In this document: positions 1-12,730 of the stretch, in pieces
Layout: each line of letters opens with the position of its first letter
Numbering within the stretch: position 1 is the stretch's first letter
DNA from: Dryomyza anilis
Taxonomy: Eukaryota > Arthropoda > Insecta > Diptera > Dryomyzidae
DNA length: 64,000 nucleotides
Assembly (NCBI GenBank): GCA_951804985.1
Contig: OX638130.1
Coordinates: 39,508,751-39,572,750, forward strand
Direction of reading: 5' to 3'
The notes under the pieces: model-generated
What the model was told of the DNA's origin: nothing
The model's input: the letters and a program-made list of their open reading frames with translations, nothing else
Database searches by the model: none
Position numbers and translations under genes: made by a program

Positions 1-159
1 ATCGTACGGGCGGTACTCCCTTGTTCACTCTTTTACTCGATCTAATATCTGGCGTTCCTCCGTCGAGTGACATCAATTGTACGACGTCGATTGTGCGAAA
101 AAAACAACAACAATTAATAAATTAAAATATACGTTAATTCACGGTAATTTCAGCTGATG

Positions 160-790
160 TGCTTGCACGCTGGCTGCAGAAGATTTCCGCAAATGTGATG
201 CACGTTGGCTGCTGGGCAATCACCGTGAATCTGGATGCACGTTGGCTGTGGTCGATCTCCGCAAATGTGGCTGTCCACGTTGGCTGTGGAAAATCTCCGC
301 GAATGTGACTGCCCACGTTGGCTGCGGTCAATATCCGCGAATGTGGGACAGTGGCTGCGGACAATCTCCGCGAATGTGGCTGTCCACGTTGGCTGCGGGC
401 AATCTCCGCGAATGTGTTGTCCACGTTGGCTGCGGTCAATCTCCGCGAATGTGGCTCCAGACAATCTCCGCGAATGTCGGACAGTGGCTGCGGACAATCT
501 CCGCGAATGTGGCTGTCCACGCGAATGTGGGACAGTGGCTGCGGACAATCTCCGCGAATGTGGCTGTCCACGTTGGCTGCGGGCAATCTCCGCGAATGTG
601 TTGTCCACGTCGGCTGCGGGCGATCTCCGCGAATGTGTTGTCCACGTTGGCTGCGGTCAATCTCCGCGAATGTGGCTAAGGACAAATTCCGCGAATGCGG
701 CTGCCCACGTTGGCTGCGGACAATCTCCGCGAATGTGGCAGCCCACGTTGTCTACGGACAATCTCCGCGAAGATGGCTGCCTCATACTAA
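160..790. repeat. GC-rich minisatellite, about 16 units of 33-38 bp
   Basis: About sixteen imperfect tandem units share the core CTCCGCGAATGTGG, usually followed by a GTCCACGTTGGCTGCGG linker. Some units lack the linker, so the period varies. The array is much richer in GC than the AT-rich surroundings. Several frames stay open on both strands only because the repeat lacks stop codons, so I do not call a protein here. Units at both edges carry CGCAAATG in place of CGCGAATG, as expected for older flank units and a more homogenised centre. Confidence 0.85.
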
Positions 791-1423
791 ATTGCGTCGC
801 AATTTCTTTTGCCCCAAATGTAGTAATTTGGTACAACCAAAAAATAAAGTTGTAGGCTTTTCGTGACATCAATGTGGCTATCTTATCACGACATATAGCA
901 TGTAAATCATTAGTATATTAAAAATGATTATTAAAATGAACAAACATTTAATCGGTCATTACTATAGTTAAAATGAATAGTAAGTTGATCGATTTAACCT
1001 ATGCCAACCCAACCCAAGGTTTGCTAGAGTCTTTTTAACTGGCAAATTTCCAAACGTTGAATTATGTTGAAACAATTCTGTCAAGAGATTAGCTCTATTA
1101 ACCGTGTCGGGAATGTCTGTTCCGGGGACAAAACAACTTTGAAGCTTCGGTTCCAGATCCAAGATTTTTAAAATAGTGGTTTCGGTTCTGATTACGGTTA
1201 CAACACACGGTTTCACACATTTTCGAATAACGGTTCCAAAAATCGTTTCTGTTCTAACCAAAAAAAATTTATCGCTTCATTTGATAAAATGAATTTACAT
1301 TATTCAGTTTTGTTAGCTTTAAGTTTCTTATCTATGTAAATAGGACGAGTTGTGCCTTAGAAGCATTACTCCCAAGTGGTTTGGTCTTACCCACGTATAT
1401 AATTTTATTATGTTATAACTAAC
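791..1423. other. Intergenic DNA, no gene seen
   Basis: AT-rich sequence without a convincing reading frame. Positions 1120-1262, read on the minus strand, contain several AACCGTAATCAGAACCG-like runs. These resemble the subterminal sequence of the hAT element at 21654-26115, so this may be a decayed relative of it. Confidence 0.4.
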
Positions 1424-2888
1424 CTGCAATATGCATTGAGCGTGCGAGCGTCAGTATCAAGACACGAGTCAGCTCTTCGCTTTCGCCAGAAGTCACAGAG
1501 CCCGGTGTCTTTTCATTAACATAACGCGACAACTGTGGCTGCACTTCGGCAGATCCAAGTCCAGAGATTAGACGCAATGCAGTAGATACAAAACCGCATA
1601 AGAATTCAACAAATAAATAAGCTAATAAAATATAAATTTAATTTTAAATACCATAAATTCAATTGCATTTTATTTGTTTGCGGCACTGAATCCAAGGAAT
1701 GCAAATGCGTCGGTATGTGGAGCAGCCGATATGAGAACATTTCCAAGAAAGTGTGCAAAATACCACAAGCATGATGTTTGAAGACGGTGGGCAACAGTTG
1801 ACCTGTTCAAATGTAATCAAAATGAGTATTAATTAAAATTATAACTAAAATTTAAAAAAAGTATCAGTAAATTCTATATTTCAACTCTTTTAAATTAAAC
1901 ATTAATAAACAATGCATATTTACTCAAAAATCCGTTAATACCAAGTGATTTAATTTCTGTGTAGACCAAAAGACTCGAAAAAGTCTCAAAAAGCGCTGGT
2001 GTGAACATTTTACTGTGCACCGTGAGACTGTCGAGCACGACCATCGAAAAAGGCACCGATGAACCTTGCGCACCGCCAGCAGTCATTGTATTGCCATTTA
2101 GAGCCTCCACCAAAATGTTAATGGGTTTGGCAAAGTATTCCTTATTAGTTGAGTACGCATTGCAAATAAGAACGATGCGAAAATCATTGTCCAGACTCAT
2201 AGACATCATGGTGCTGGGCATAATTAAGTGCTGCAGAAAGCTTTAATAAATACAAACTCTTTCTATATACAAATACTCGTAATGATTTTTAAAGGCAATT
2301 GGCAGCGGCCGGTTGATGTTCATATTCACGACGCGCGCATTCTTAATGAGATGTATCCAAATGCAAACGCCATCTGTGAAATTTAGACTTTTGTATTTGG
2401 TATATTTCACTTGACGCAGCGAAGAGGACTTGTTGCAATCGGGTAGCTTTAGCGGCTCCTGCTCCGGATACAGCAGACCAAAGAGCTTGAACATGGACAG
2501 GAAATTTGCAATCTTTAAAAGATAATAAATATTATAAAGAAATGGGTAATAAGCAAACTACATACGGGATTCTTTTGTATACTGCCAGAAATAAACTGCA
2601 ACAACATCCATATCAGCAGATCGCGTCCTTTGTGCAGTTCTTTCTTGGACAACTGTAAAATATTAACGTGTTATAGACATACAGAGATGGTTATTAAATT
2701 TGTTTAACCTTCTCATAGAGTGCCAACACAATGTGCATAAAGCTAAAAAACTGCTACCAGTAACACCAGCCTCATTAGATTCCGTTTTCTCCAGCACACA
2801 TACTAAAATCAAATGCATTATTATTAAATGGTAAAATAATATAAATTATGTACTTACAATTTTTTCATAGCGTACGGTCGCACGAAAA
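1424..2888 (-). pseudogene. MED23: MED23 (Mediator subunit 23) partial pseudogene, introns retained
   Basis: MED23 is a large subunit of the Mediator complex that bridges transcription factors and RNA polymerase II. The minus strand encodes consecutive stretches of its middle region, including FMHIVLALYEK, LLIWMLLQFISGSIQKN, CNAYSTN, LDSLTVHSKM, LLVYTEI, ILHTFLEMFSYRL and ESEELTRVLILTLARSMH. Splice junctions are recognisable: donor at 2566/2565 with acceptor before 2512, donor at 1924/1923 with acceptor before 1802, and a donor after 1424. Damage is clear: a frameshift near 2741-2750, an in-frame TAA near 2246 in a 36-nt insertion, about 23 codons lost before TPALFETF near 1990, about 10 lost near 1720, and an AT-rich insertion near 1620-1665. 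About 300 of roughly 1,400 expected residues remain. Retained introns point to a duplicated genomic fragment and not a retrocopy. Family assignment is from remembered MED23 proteins. Confidence 0.82.
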
Positions 2889-3115
2889 TTTTCTTTTTAA
2901 TAACTATTTTTAGACGTCAAAGTCAGTGGCAAATTATTTTACTTTTTGAATTTAGTCGAAAACAAAACAAACGAAAACAAATGGGAGTGGGAGTCATTTT
3001 TTTTAAATTCTCTCTTCGAATTGAAGTTGAAAAGGGAAATAGTTGATTTAACGTAACATAGTTGCATTTCAAAGTTCAAATTACTTCCGAGCGGAGCTGA
3101 AAATACACTGGGTGA

Positions 3116-3725
3116 TTGTAAAATCACTTACAATGTTTATATATACAAAAATAACTAAAATAAGTTTTTTTTTAATTTTTAATGCTGTCACGTACAAAAA
3201 GAAACGAAAAAGTGTATGTTTTGAAATATGAAATTTATATTTTTAAACAATAAGTAATTATAGACATAAATAATGTGATGTTCAAATATATATAAAATAA
3301 AAAGTAGTAGTTCCAAAAAAAGGAAGTATTAAATGTACACAACATGATACTTTTTTTTGCAACGCTGTAAGGTCGTCATTTAACATTCAATATTGCAAGT
3401 GTTGCCTACTTCTTACCCATTAAATTTAGTACATTCGCCAACCATATTATTAAATTGTGTTCGCTTCGCCAAGACCATTCGCTTCGCTAATCATAATAGG
3501 GCCTTTAATAGTTTCTGAACTTTCATAGTCAAAAATAACAAAATATGAATGTTTTGAATGGTGTAACCGTTTTTTAAACCATTAAAAATATAAATATTTT
3601 TATATTAAACAAAAATTAAATAATAACAAGAAAAAGTATCTGTTCTAAAAATGGCAGTATTAAGAGCCTGCAACAGCATACTATTTTTTTGCAACAATGA
3701 AATCCGTCTGTTTAATTCAGAACAA
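3116..3725 (+). repeat. Dispersed noncoding repeat, copy 1
   Basis: About 600 bp starting TGTAAAATCACTTACAATG are repeated nearly base for base at 5299-5895. Shared blocks include GCTGTCACGTACAAAAAG and TTCGCTTCGCCAAGACC. No coding capacity is seen. It is probably an uncharacterised interspersed element; I found no clear terminal repeats or target duplication. Confidence 0.75.
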
Positions 3726-4076
3726 ATTTAAAGTTTTTTATTTAAATTTATTTACCTAATAATAATATTGCTAAATTATATTTATTCGGATTTTTGTTTA
3801 TTTGCAGATGTTTTTATAGAGAAATTTAAAGATGCTGCTAAAAAAAAAAAATCGGAGGACACACCATCAAAATTTATAAATTGAAAATGTTTTAATAATT
3901 CGCTCGTAAAATTGTTATTGTTTAAATTCATATTGTATTAATTTTTGTATTATTTAAAAAAATAAATATATTTTTTATAACACATATTTCACTGTATTTA
4001 TTCTAATATAATGAAAAGTAGCAGTAATATATAAAAAATATGCCATTCCTTTTTTTTTTTAAATACGGGATTAAAA

Positions 4077-4328
4077 CGTACCGTTTACGGTACGTTTTCA
4101 ATGTACTCAACGAAGTCCACTCCGCTTTATAGCAAAAATACGGACCGTATACGGCACAGAAACGTAACGTTGTCTACGGAGGTCACTCCGTTTTCTTGTA
4201 GGTATGAAAAACGGTTTCGAACACCGTTTTCGATGTCACGTTTTATCCGTTCTCTGTACCGTATACAGCTCCGTCATTCGGTGCGTTTACGGAATCTGAT
4301 TCCGTATATGCAGTACCGTTAACGGTAC
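4077..4328. repeat. ACCGT/ACGGT-rich element bounded by perfect palindromes
   Basis: A perfect 18-nt palindrome with core ACCGTTTACGGT lies at 4077-4094, and a perfect 16-nt palindrome with core ACCGTTAACGGT lies at 4313-4328. Both are followed by GTTTT or CGTTTT. Between them ACGG and CCGT motifs recur every 10-25 nt. A related ACCGTTT-dense tract lies at 29060-29370, and both are joined to a CCCAAGAAAC motif (here as its complement near 4336-4347). No protein is encoded. Confidence 0.6.
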
Positions 4329-4345
4329 GTTTTGTTTCTTGGGAA

Positions 4346-5298
4346 GTTACATACAATTTAAATTCCATTTTTGTTTGTAAATATTTGAGTTAAAATGTCA
4401 TCGATAACAAAGGCAGCGCAAATTTAGCGTAAACATTTCATGCTGGAAAAAATGGCGACCGCTCACTAATCATGTTGAGGGTAGCATGTCATTCAAGCTC
4501 AAATTGCTTAACGGCTCCACAACTGCTGAGGTGTCTGAATGCAGCCAATAATGTCAACTCAAACAGTGTTTACCTAAATAAAAATGAAAACAATTTGATA
4601 CTAAAAAAATAAACCTTAAAAAAGTAGTTTTTTTAATAATGTACCCAACAAACATTGAGAAAATCCTCAAAGTACTAGCAGAATTATCTCAAAAAGTTGA
4701 GGTTGACGCAAAAAGTTAAACATGAGTTAATCAAAAGTATACACTTGAGCTTAACTTTGTCGCATGTAGTCCTCACGATTAACGCAAAAAGGCTTCGGTT
4801 TTTTAAAATATACAAATAAATATTAGACAGAAAATATTTTGAATAAAGTAACTCAGTGCAGCATGGGCGATACACTGAGTTGGTTGTGTAGAATATTTGG
4901 TAAAGTGCACATAGATTTGTTTCATTGGACCATTCGTATATTTTTTTAAATTGTGTATGATTTCATTGCAGTGTATTCAATTCAAAATTGCTGAAGTTTT
5001 TGTCTTAGATTGTTAAAACACGTTTTTCTTTTTGACGAAAATAGTTTGGGAAAACTTTTACAGCAGTACGACTCATATTCCCTTTTTACGTTAATTCTAA
5101 GAGTACTCACAATGACTATCCTTGAAAGTACATGTAAAATATTATCACAGGTTTACTCGCAAGTGGGATTGTCGCAGACGGGTTTACCTGAGTGAAACAA
5201 AAGTTAAACTAAAATTGGAGTGTTCACATTGCGTATATTCTCAGTTTTGACTCAAATGGGACGATGACTCAAAATGTTTGTTGGGCTAAGGAAATGCA
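4346..5298. other. Intergenic DNA, nothing recognised
   Basis: AT-rich sequence with only short chance ORFs (for example near 4684-4875 and 5010-5195). I recognise no protein, RNA gene or terminal repeat. Confidence 0.4.
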
Positions 5299-6000
5299 TC
5301 ATTTTGATTGTAAAAATCACTTACAATGTTTATATATGCAAAAATAATTAAAATAATTTTTTTTTTAATTTTTAATGCTGTCACGTACAAAAAGAAACGA
5401 AAAAGTGTATGTTTTGAAGCATGAAATTTATATTTTTAAACAATAAGTAATTAAAGACATAAATAATGTGATGTTCAAATATATATATAAAAAAGTAGTA
5501 GTTCCAAAAAAATAGGAATTATTTAAAGTACACAACATGATATTTTTTTTGCAACGCTGTAAGGTCGTCATTTATCATTCAATATTGTAAGTGTTGCCTA
5601 CTTTTTACCCATTAAATTTAGTACATTCGCCAACCATATTATTAAATTGCGTTCGCTTCGCCAAGACCATTCGCTTCGCTAATCATAATAGGGCATTTAA
5701 TAATTTCTGAACTTTCATAGTCAAAAATAACAAAATATGAATGTTTTGAATGGTGTAACCGTTTTTTAAACCATAAAAATATAAATGTTTTTATATTAAA
5801 CAAAAATTAAATAATAACAGAAAAAAGTATCTGTTCTAAAAAAGGCAGTATTAAGAGCCTGTAACAGCATACTATTTTTGCAACAATGAAATCCGTCATT
5901 TAATCCGTCAATATTGTAAGTGTTGCTCACTTTTTAAACCATAAAAATTAGTACATTCGCCAGTTAATTCGCCAAATTCGCTTCGCCAGTCATAATAGGA
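5299..6000 (+). repeat. Dispersed noncoding repeat, copy 2, plus a partial third copy
   Basis: 5299-5895 matches 3116-3725 with scattered substitutions and small indels. 5885-6000 repeats the latter part again (TGTAAGTGTTGC, TTAGTACATTCGCCA, ATTCGCTTCGCCA), so a partial tandem unit follows the second copy. Confidence 0.7.
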
Positions 6001-6059
6001 CCCTTACTTATGTAATTATGTCATATTGCGAGGAAATTTACATATTAACGAACATTCTT

Positions 6060-6065
6060 TATTAA
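6060..6065 (-). terminator. Rpt3: Rpt3 poly(A) signal AATAAA
   Basis: The complement of TTTATT gives AATAAA about 120 nt downstream of the Rpt3 stop codon, a usual distance for a compact insect 3' UTR. It is assigned by position only. Confidence 0.55.
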
Positions 6066-6183
6066 TAATTTGTTTCTTTAAATGCGATCAAAAGATTTTT
6101 AGACAATGAAACTAACATCTTTCCCATTTGTCTATTTGAATATTAAAACGAAAAATGGGATATATTTATACATTTTAATCATC

Positions 6184-6906
<723 letters not shown>

Positions 6907-8252
6907 CTAACATCTGTTAATATTACATCGTACGACAAAATTTCACTACACACAAGAGAAAATTTTATATATTCTTAAAGTACGCTAAAAAATAAAATAC
7001 ACATGATTCCCAGTTCTTTTGGATCAATATTTTCATATTATAAAAATATATAAAATTTTGATCGACCATTTGAAAAAACTTGGATGTACTTCATAGGTGA
7101 GACATCTCAGAGTATGAATATGAAAATGGTTGCCCGATATCAATCCTTTTATTTCCATTATGCGCATGTGTATCAAATTTTATTATAATAAATTTGAATT
7201 GATTTTTTTAAATATATCATAGTAGTATTTTTAATGGATATTCCACGTGAAATCAACTGAAAAGTTTAAAATTTTGGCAGCACCATTTTAGAAATTAATG
7301 AACTTTTGTATGATAGTTTTATGACTTGAAATTAGAAAAACGCAAAATTTCAGTTTTCTAACTAAAGTGGTTGATATATGAAAAACTCACTAAAAAGCAT
7401 AAAACTATTTAAACGGCTATGTATGTAATAAAGGTTATAAGAATGAGCAAAAATTAGAATATTTAAATTTTTCAATATTAGGATAACATTCATGAATTTC
7501 ATATAATGAATTCATAAAATATGTTAGCATATACATATGTGAAATTTTTTCATGAGTTCACTATGCTGAAATTTTAAATATCATCAATTGCGCTAAATAT
7601 GAGTTGAATGTGATATCACTATCTGACAATCATTAAATCGAAATATCATTTGTTTTTTTCTGCATACTGAAAAATCAAGCAAATAAATAATTATATCAAA
7701 TTTACCATATAATGATTTTCATTCAAAAATTTTGTTAGGCATTTAAATAATTGTTAAAGACAGGAAATTTTGTTGAGAGCTTGGGAGCTGATTAATATAA
7801 ACGGCGTCCAAAATAAAAAGGTACTATTAATTAAGTAGAGTATTTAGCACAGTCAGAACATAAAAACTGTCGAATCTTACCCATCAACTACTACAACATT
7901 AGGAAGTCGATCCAATTAATGGATGTTTCAAAATTTAATTAATTTACATTATACAATCGACAATGATGCGAAAATTACATTTATATAAAATAATTCTTTG
8001 TAATGTAAAATAACCCAATAAACATTTATGCTTGAAAATACGCATATAGTACGCTTACTCAAGTAAATATTTCATTGAATATAAGCGTACGATTTTCTTT
8101 GGAAAACGGGTCTTAAATATAGCAATATTCAAGTTATAGGAGCTTCACAAGTACATGTGGGCTTTTCTGTATAAATAAACCTTTCATAAATGTTTTTAAA
8201 ACATGTGTTTTTTTTGGATTTTCATAAATTGTACATTTTACAAATTGTACAT

Positions 8253-9290
8253 CCTGCTTTGCAGGATGACCCTGAGCAACACACGTTGCTCAGTGAGAAT
8301 AGGAAAAGATCTCTCCGAGCCATTTCATACCGAACGAAGTTTCAGACAGGGTGATTCCCTATCTTGCGACTTTTTTAACTTATTGATGGAGAAAATAGTT
8401 CGAGCTGCCGAACTCCGTCAAAGCGGCACTATCCTCAACAAAAGTTTCATGCTGCTCGCATATGCCGACGATATTGATATCATTGGCAGGAGCACACGAG
8501 CAGTCAGCGCAGCATTCTCCAGATTGAAGAAAGAGTATCGTCGAATGGGTCTAGCGGTGAACGAGGACAAGACGTAGTTTATTGTGTCAACAAGCAAAAA
8601 AGAGTCCGTGCGTCTTGGACAAAAAGCTGATTTTGACACCCACAAGTTCGACATTGTGAAGGACTTCGTCTACTTGGGATCCAGCATAAACAGCAATAAC
8701 GACGTCAGCCTGGAGATCAAACGGAAAATAACTCTTGCCAACAGGTGCTACTTTGGGCTCAGTAGGCAATTGAGAAGTAGAGCCCTCTCTCGCCGGACAA
8801 AAATAACGGTCTACAAGTCACTCATCATGCCCGTCCTACTTTATGGTGCGGAAACATGGACGCTGGCCTCCACCGATGAGAGAGTACTGGGAGCGAGTTC
8901 GAGAGAAAGATTCTCCGTAAAATCTTTGGCCCTATCTGCTTTGCTAACGAGTATCGAATCAGGATGAACCACGAGCTGTATGAGTTATTCGACGACATTG
9001 ACATAGTCAAGCGCATCAAGATCCAGCGGCTTCGCTGGCTAGGTCATGTCGAACGAATGGATGAAAAAACTCCAGCCAAGAAGGTGCTTGAATCGAAACT
9101 CGAAGGTGGACAACGTAGAAGAGGGCGTCCAAATCTGCGTTGGAAAGACCATGTTGAGGGCAATCTGGCAACGCTTGGAATTTCTAACAGGCGTCAGCGC
9201 GCGCAAAGCAGATCCCACTAGCGCGGCTTCATCTAAGCGGCCAAAACCGACCCACGGTTGTAAGGGTCATTTAAGTAAGTAAGTAAATAT
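8253..9290 (+). mobile_element. RTE-like non-LTR retrotransposon, 5'-truncated copy 1
   Basis: This encodes the C-terminal half of a LINE reverse transcriptase: FRQGDSLSC, the catalytic YADD at about 8460-8471, the LVYLGSSI-like FVYLGSSI, then the downstream LRWLGHVERMDE and GRPNLRWKD region. Breaks: an in-frame TAG at about 8576, and a frame change near 8940 between the thumb and the C-terminal domain. It ends TTAAGTAAGTAAGTAAA, a short tetranucleotide tail typical of RTE-type elements. A longer copy lies at 60410-62470. The RTE clade is inferred from the C-terminal domain and tail; it was not tested by phylogeny. Confidence 0.85.
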
Positions 9291-9949
9291 TTCAAAATGA
9301 AATGTACGCGTTTTGTATATGGTTATATTTATTATATTCAGATTGATTTATGCGTGTATTTCTATGCAAACTGTAAGGGTTTTATTAATGTGTATCCATT
9401 TATTTAAAAACGTATATTATCTACTTTAAATAACTATAGGTGGGTTCTTAAAATATATTTTTATTAATGTGTTTCATAACGTGTTGTAAGTGCAAAAAAC
9501 TATATAAAAAGAAATGGTTAGTTGGACTACGAGCCAAAAGGTCGCTACGTGACTGGACTAAAAGAGCTTTACACCTTCACTGTAAAAAGCTGTAAAACTC
9601 TTCTGTGCTCGAAAATATCCTTGCGATGACCGGTTCACTATGCACATTTTCATAAGAACTCATGAGTCTTATCGCACAAAAGACGTTTCACGCACAGCTT
9701 CGCAACGCGCAGGTGCCATTCGATATCAGAGACGCACTACCGGAACATCACCCATAGTACGCATACCTCCATATTATTTCCGCATACACAGCAACGAAGA
9801 ATGTAACATAAATGATAATATGCACAAAATTAGTTTAAATTGAATAAACATATTTTCAATTTGATTTAAATCAAATATGAATGTAAATTTTTTTAAAAAT
9901 TATATCACTTTGCTAAAGTACAACATTTTAAAAACACGTTTAAAAACAT

Positions 9950-10505
9950 AATAACGCACGTATATTCCAAATACACACAAAATCCGTTTGAAAATTATTT
10001 GGAATAACGTGTATTTCAAAACCACATTCCAAATTGGAATCAACATTTTTAAAAATATTTATTAAACAATAACTAAGTGAATATATTCCAAGTACTCTCA
10101 AAATGCGTTGAAAAGTATTTGGAAGAACGAGTATTTCAAAATAATATTCAAAATTGAAATCGACATTTATAAAAAAATTTATTAATCAAGAACTAAGTTA
10201 ATATATTCCAAGTACTCTCAAAATGCGTTGAAAAGTATTTGGAAGAACGTGTATTTCAAAACCGTATTCAAAATTGGAATCAACCTTTATAAAAATATTT
10301 ATTAAACAAGAACTAAGTGAATATATTCCAAGTACTCTCAAAATGTGTTGAAAAGTATTTGGAAGAATGTGTATTTTAAAATAATATTCAAAATTGAAAT
10401 CGACATTTATAAAAAAATGTATTAATCAAGAACTAAGTTAATATATTCCAAGTACTCTCAAAATGCGTTGAAAAGTATTTGGAAGAACGCGTGTTTCAAA
10501 ACAAT
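9950..10505. repeat. Satellite array, 120-bp unit with 240-bp higher-order period
   Basis: The phrase TATTCCAAGTACTCTCAAAA recurs at 10084, 10204, 10324 and 10444, exactly 120 bp apart, with a diverged unit at about 9964. Alternate units share variants: those starting near 10141 and 10381 carry ATAATATTCAAAATTGAAAT, while those near 10021 and 10261 carry ATTGGAATCAAC. This gives a 240-bp higher-order repeat. It is noncoding. Confidence 0.9.
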
Positions 10506-10773
10506 TTATTTAAGAAATTCAGAATATAAACCGACATCTAATAAATACGTGTGAAAATAAAAATACGTAGGGTTTTTGTCAGGATTCTAGAAAACCAGAA
10601 TAAACATAATTGGTATACATTTACTTCAAAACATTTTCTTATAATAGTTTCACAAATATTTTGTTATTTGTAAATTCATTTGTGAAAATAAAAATAAGTA
10701 AATTTTATGTAAATATTTTGATAATACTGTCGAAATTTATTTATTAGTATGTTATTTTCCAAATATTTTTATA

Positions 10774-11496
10774 CCTGAGACAGACATCTAGTAAATTTAT
10801 TATAATAACAATACTATAATATTATAAATACAGATAGGTGACAGACATAACGTAGTATAGTTTGTGTAGTAAATAAAGCTATGCGAAACAAATATTACAG
10901 CATTTTTATTTTTGTTGGGTACCACGGTTACTAGAGAATAATATATTCTAGTCCGTTGTAAAGAGCACTATTTTTTGAAAGTCGTGACAATTTTTATTTT
11001 TTGTTTTTCTATTACAGACTTCTAATAAAAGTGAAAACAACGTTTTTTTACACGATAGGTTTCCTTTACTTGCAGATCCTCATTAGATACTTATATTTTT
11101 TCTTAATATTGTAGCTTTACTGCATTGAAATTTGCAAGGTCGTGCTCATTTTATTTTTGTGCTGCCAATTAAATGCAGTTCAATAAAATTCAGTTTCTAA
11201 TATTAATTTTTCAATAAAATTTTGAAAAACAATTTCAAATATTTTATTTATTTTTTTAAATTTATTATGACATTTCAGTACAAAGAGCTTCTTTTGATAA
11301 AAAACTTTCAGAAAGCTTTTAAAATTTGGCTGTGTTTAAACGAAAACTACAAAAATACTACGAATAGTTTCGTGGTATTTGTACCAGATAAATACCACAA
11401 TGAAATCAACGAATACTACAAAAATATTATAATATTGTGAGAAACACATCTAGTATTTCAAATACTATGATATGAATACCAGATGTCTGTCTCAGG
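10774..11496. mobile_element. Inverted-repeat DNA element with TA target duplication
   Basis: The ends match as terminal inverted repeats, CCTGAGACAGACATCT, flanked by TA at 10772-10773 and 11497-11498. The element is 723 bp and noncoding, apart from a chance ORF at 11222-11440. TA duplication suggests mobilisation by a Tc1/mariner-type transposase. TA flanks are weak evidence in AT-rich DNA, but the TIR match is strong. Confidence 0.7.
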
Positions 11497-11754
11497 TATT
11501 ACTATTCGCTTATAAAAATATTTATTGGGAAGGCATATGAAAAAAAAAAAAAAAAAAAAAGTGATGTTCAAATGGATCAAAAATTAGCTTGTATTGAAAC
11601 ATATTTTTATGAGTAATAATTGAGGGGAACAGAATTATTACTCATCTGACTGATTTTGATATGATTCAAATATGAGAAATCTTTTGTTCATCATGCCATG
11701 AGTTCATCATGATCTCATTTTGCAATCATATATCGAAGTCCACTTCATGAAATA

Positions 11755-12730
11755 CACCTGTGTGCAAAAAAATAGTAGTGGCCACCTTTAAATTAGGCAT
11801 TTGCATTTTCGGTCACGTTGCAACATAACAACAACACTGTATTTTTATTATTTACATATATTGGAAATTAGTGATTAAAATGACGTATAATTCTCCTATA
11901 TTTTCAAAAATTACCATTACTTTTGTATGCGAGTTCTTAATGTTTCTGTGCAAAATAATAGTAGTGCTAGCGAATATGTTACAAAATCGAAATATTTTTA
12001 TATAGTTACTGAATTGAAAGTTTGCTTTTGTATTAGTGAGATTAATTTGAACAAATTTGTAAAATATTACATTTATTTTTTTATGTTTTGATTGAATATA
12101 GGACCCACATAACCACGTTCTAGTAAAACTCCAAAAAATGCTTTAAATTGTATCCTGTAAAAAAATAATAGTTAAGAAAGTATTCAAAACATTTAAGGAT
12201 ATCGTTTATTGCTTAACTAAAATATGAAATAATACAAAGATTGTGCAAAAAAACATGAAACTCCTGGGTAAAATGATAAATATATCAAAAATTCACTTAT
12301 TTGAAGTTGACATATGATTTGAGTAAACAATTCTATGGCAGGCATCAAAGTAAATAAAAATCTTAGTATACAGATCGATAGATTAACCGTTAAAGAACAA
12401 CTCATAGAATAATTTTTTTCTGGTAGAAAATCACAAATACATTTTTAAACGTATCAAAATATTGCAAAAAATCATAAGTTTTCTCATGACTATCTGTCTG
12501 ACCTATTTGTGCAAATATATTGCCATTTTCTATTGTTTAATAAATTAAAAAATTGTTAAATAAACTTTTTGGTATTCTCGAAAACAGTACATGAATATTT
12601 GAGCTATTAGTTAATAGTAAAATACACTAATGGTCAAGTGAGATTGTCATGAGGAAACTTAAGATTTTATGCAATATTTTGATACGTTTAAAAATGTATT
12701 TGTGATTTTCTACCAGAAAAAAATTATTTT
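11755..12730. mobile_element. Tc1/mariner-type nonautonomous element, right end lost
   Basis: It begins CACCTGTGTGCAAAAAAATA after TA (11753-11754) and is homologous to 19002-20290 over most of its length. Internally 12425-12500 is the inverse of 12615-12720, giving a hairpin. No matching right terminus was found before 13370. Paired ORFs in both copies (12217-12405 and 19407-19595, minus) are similar in sequence but resemble no transposase. Confidence 0.65.

Noticed and set aside
134..872. Overlapping ORFs of 70-206 codons on both strands
   Set aside because: All lie in the minisatellite and encode permutations of the same unit; they arise because the unit lacks stops.
12217..12405. A conserved 62-codon ORF also present at 19407-19595
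   Set aside because: Conservation reflects shared element ancestry; the peptide is hydrophobic, lacks transposase motifs and lies in noncoding MITE sequence.
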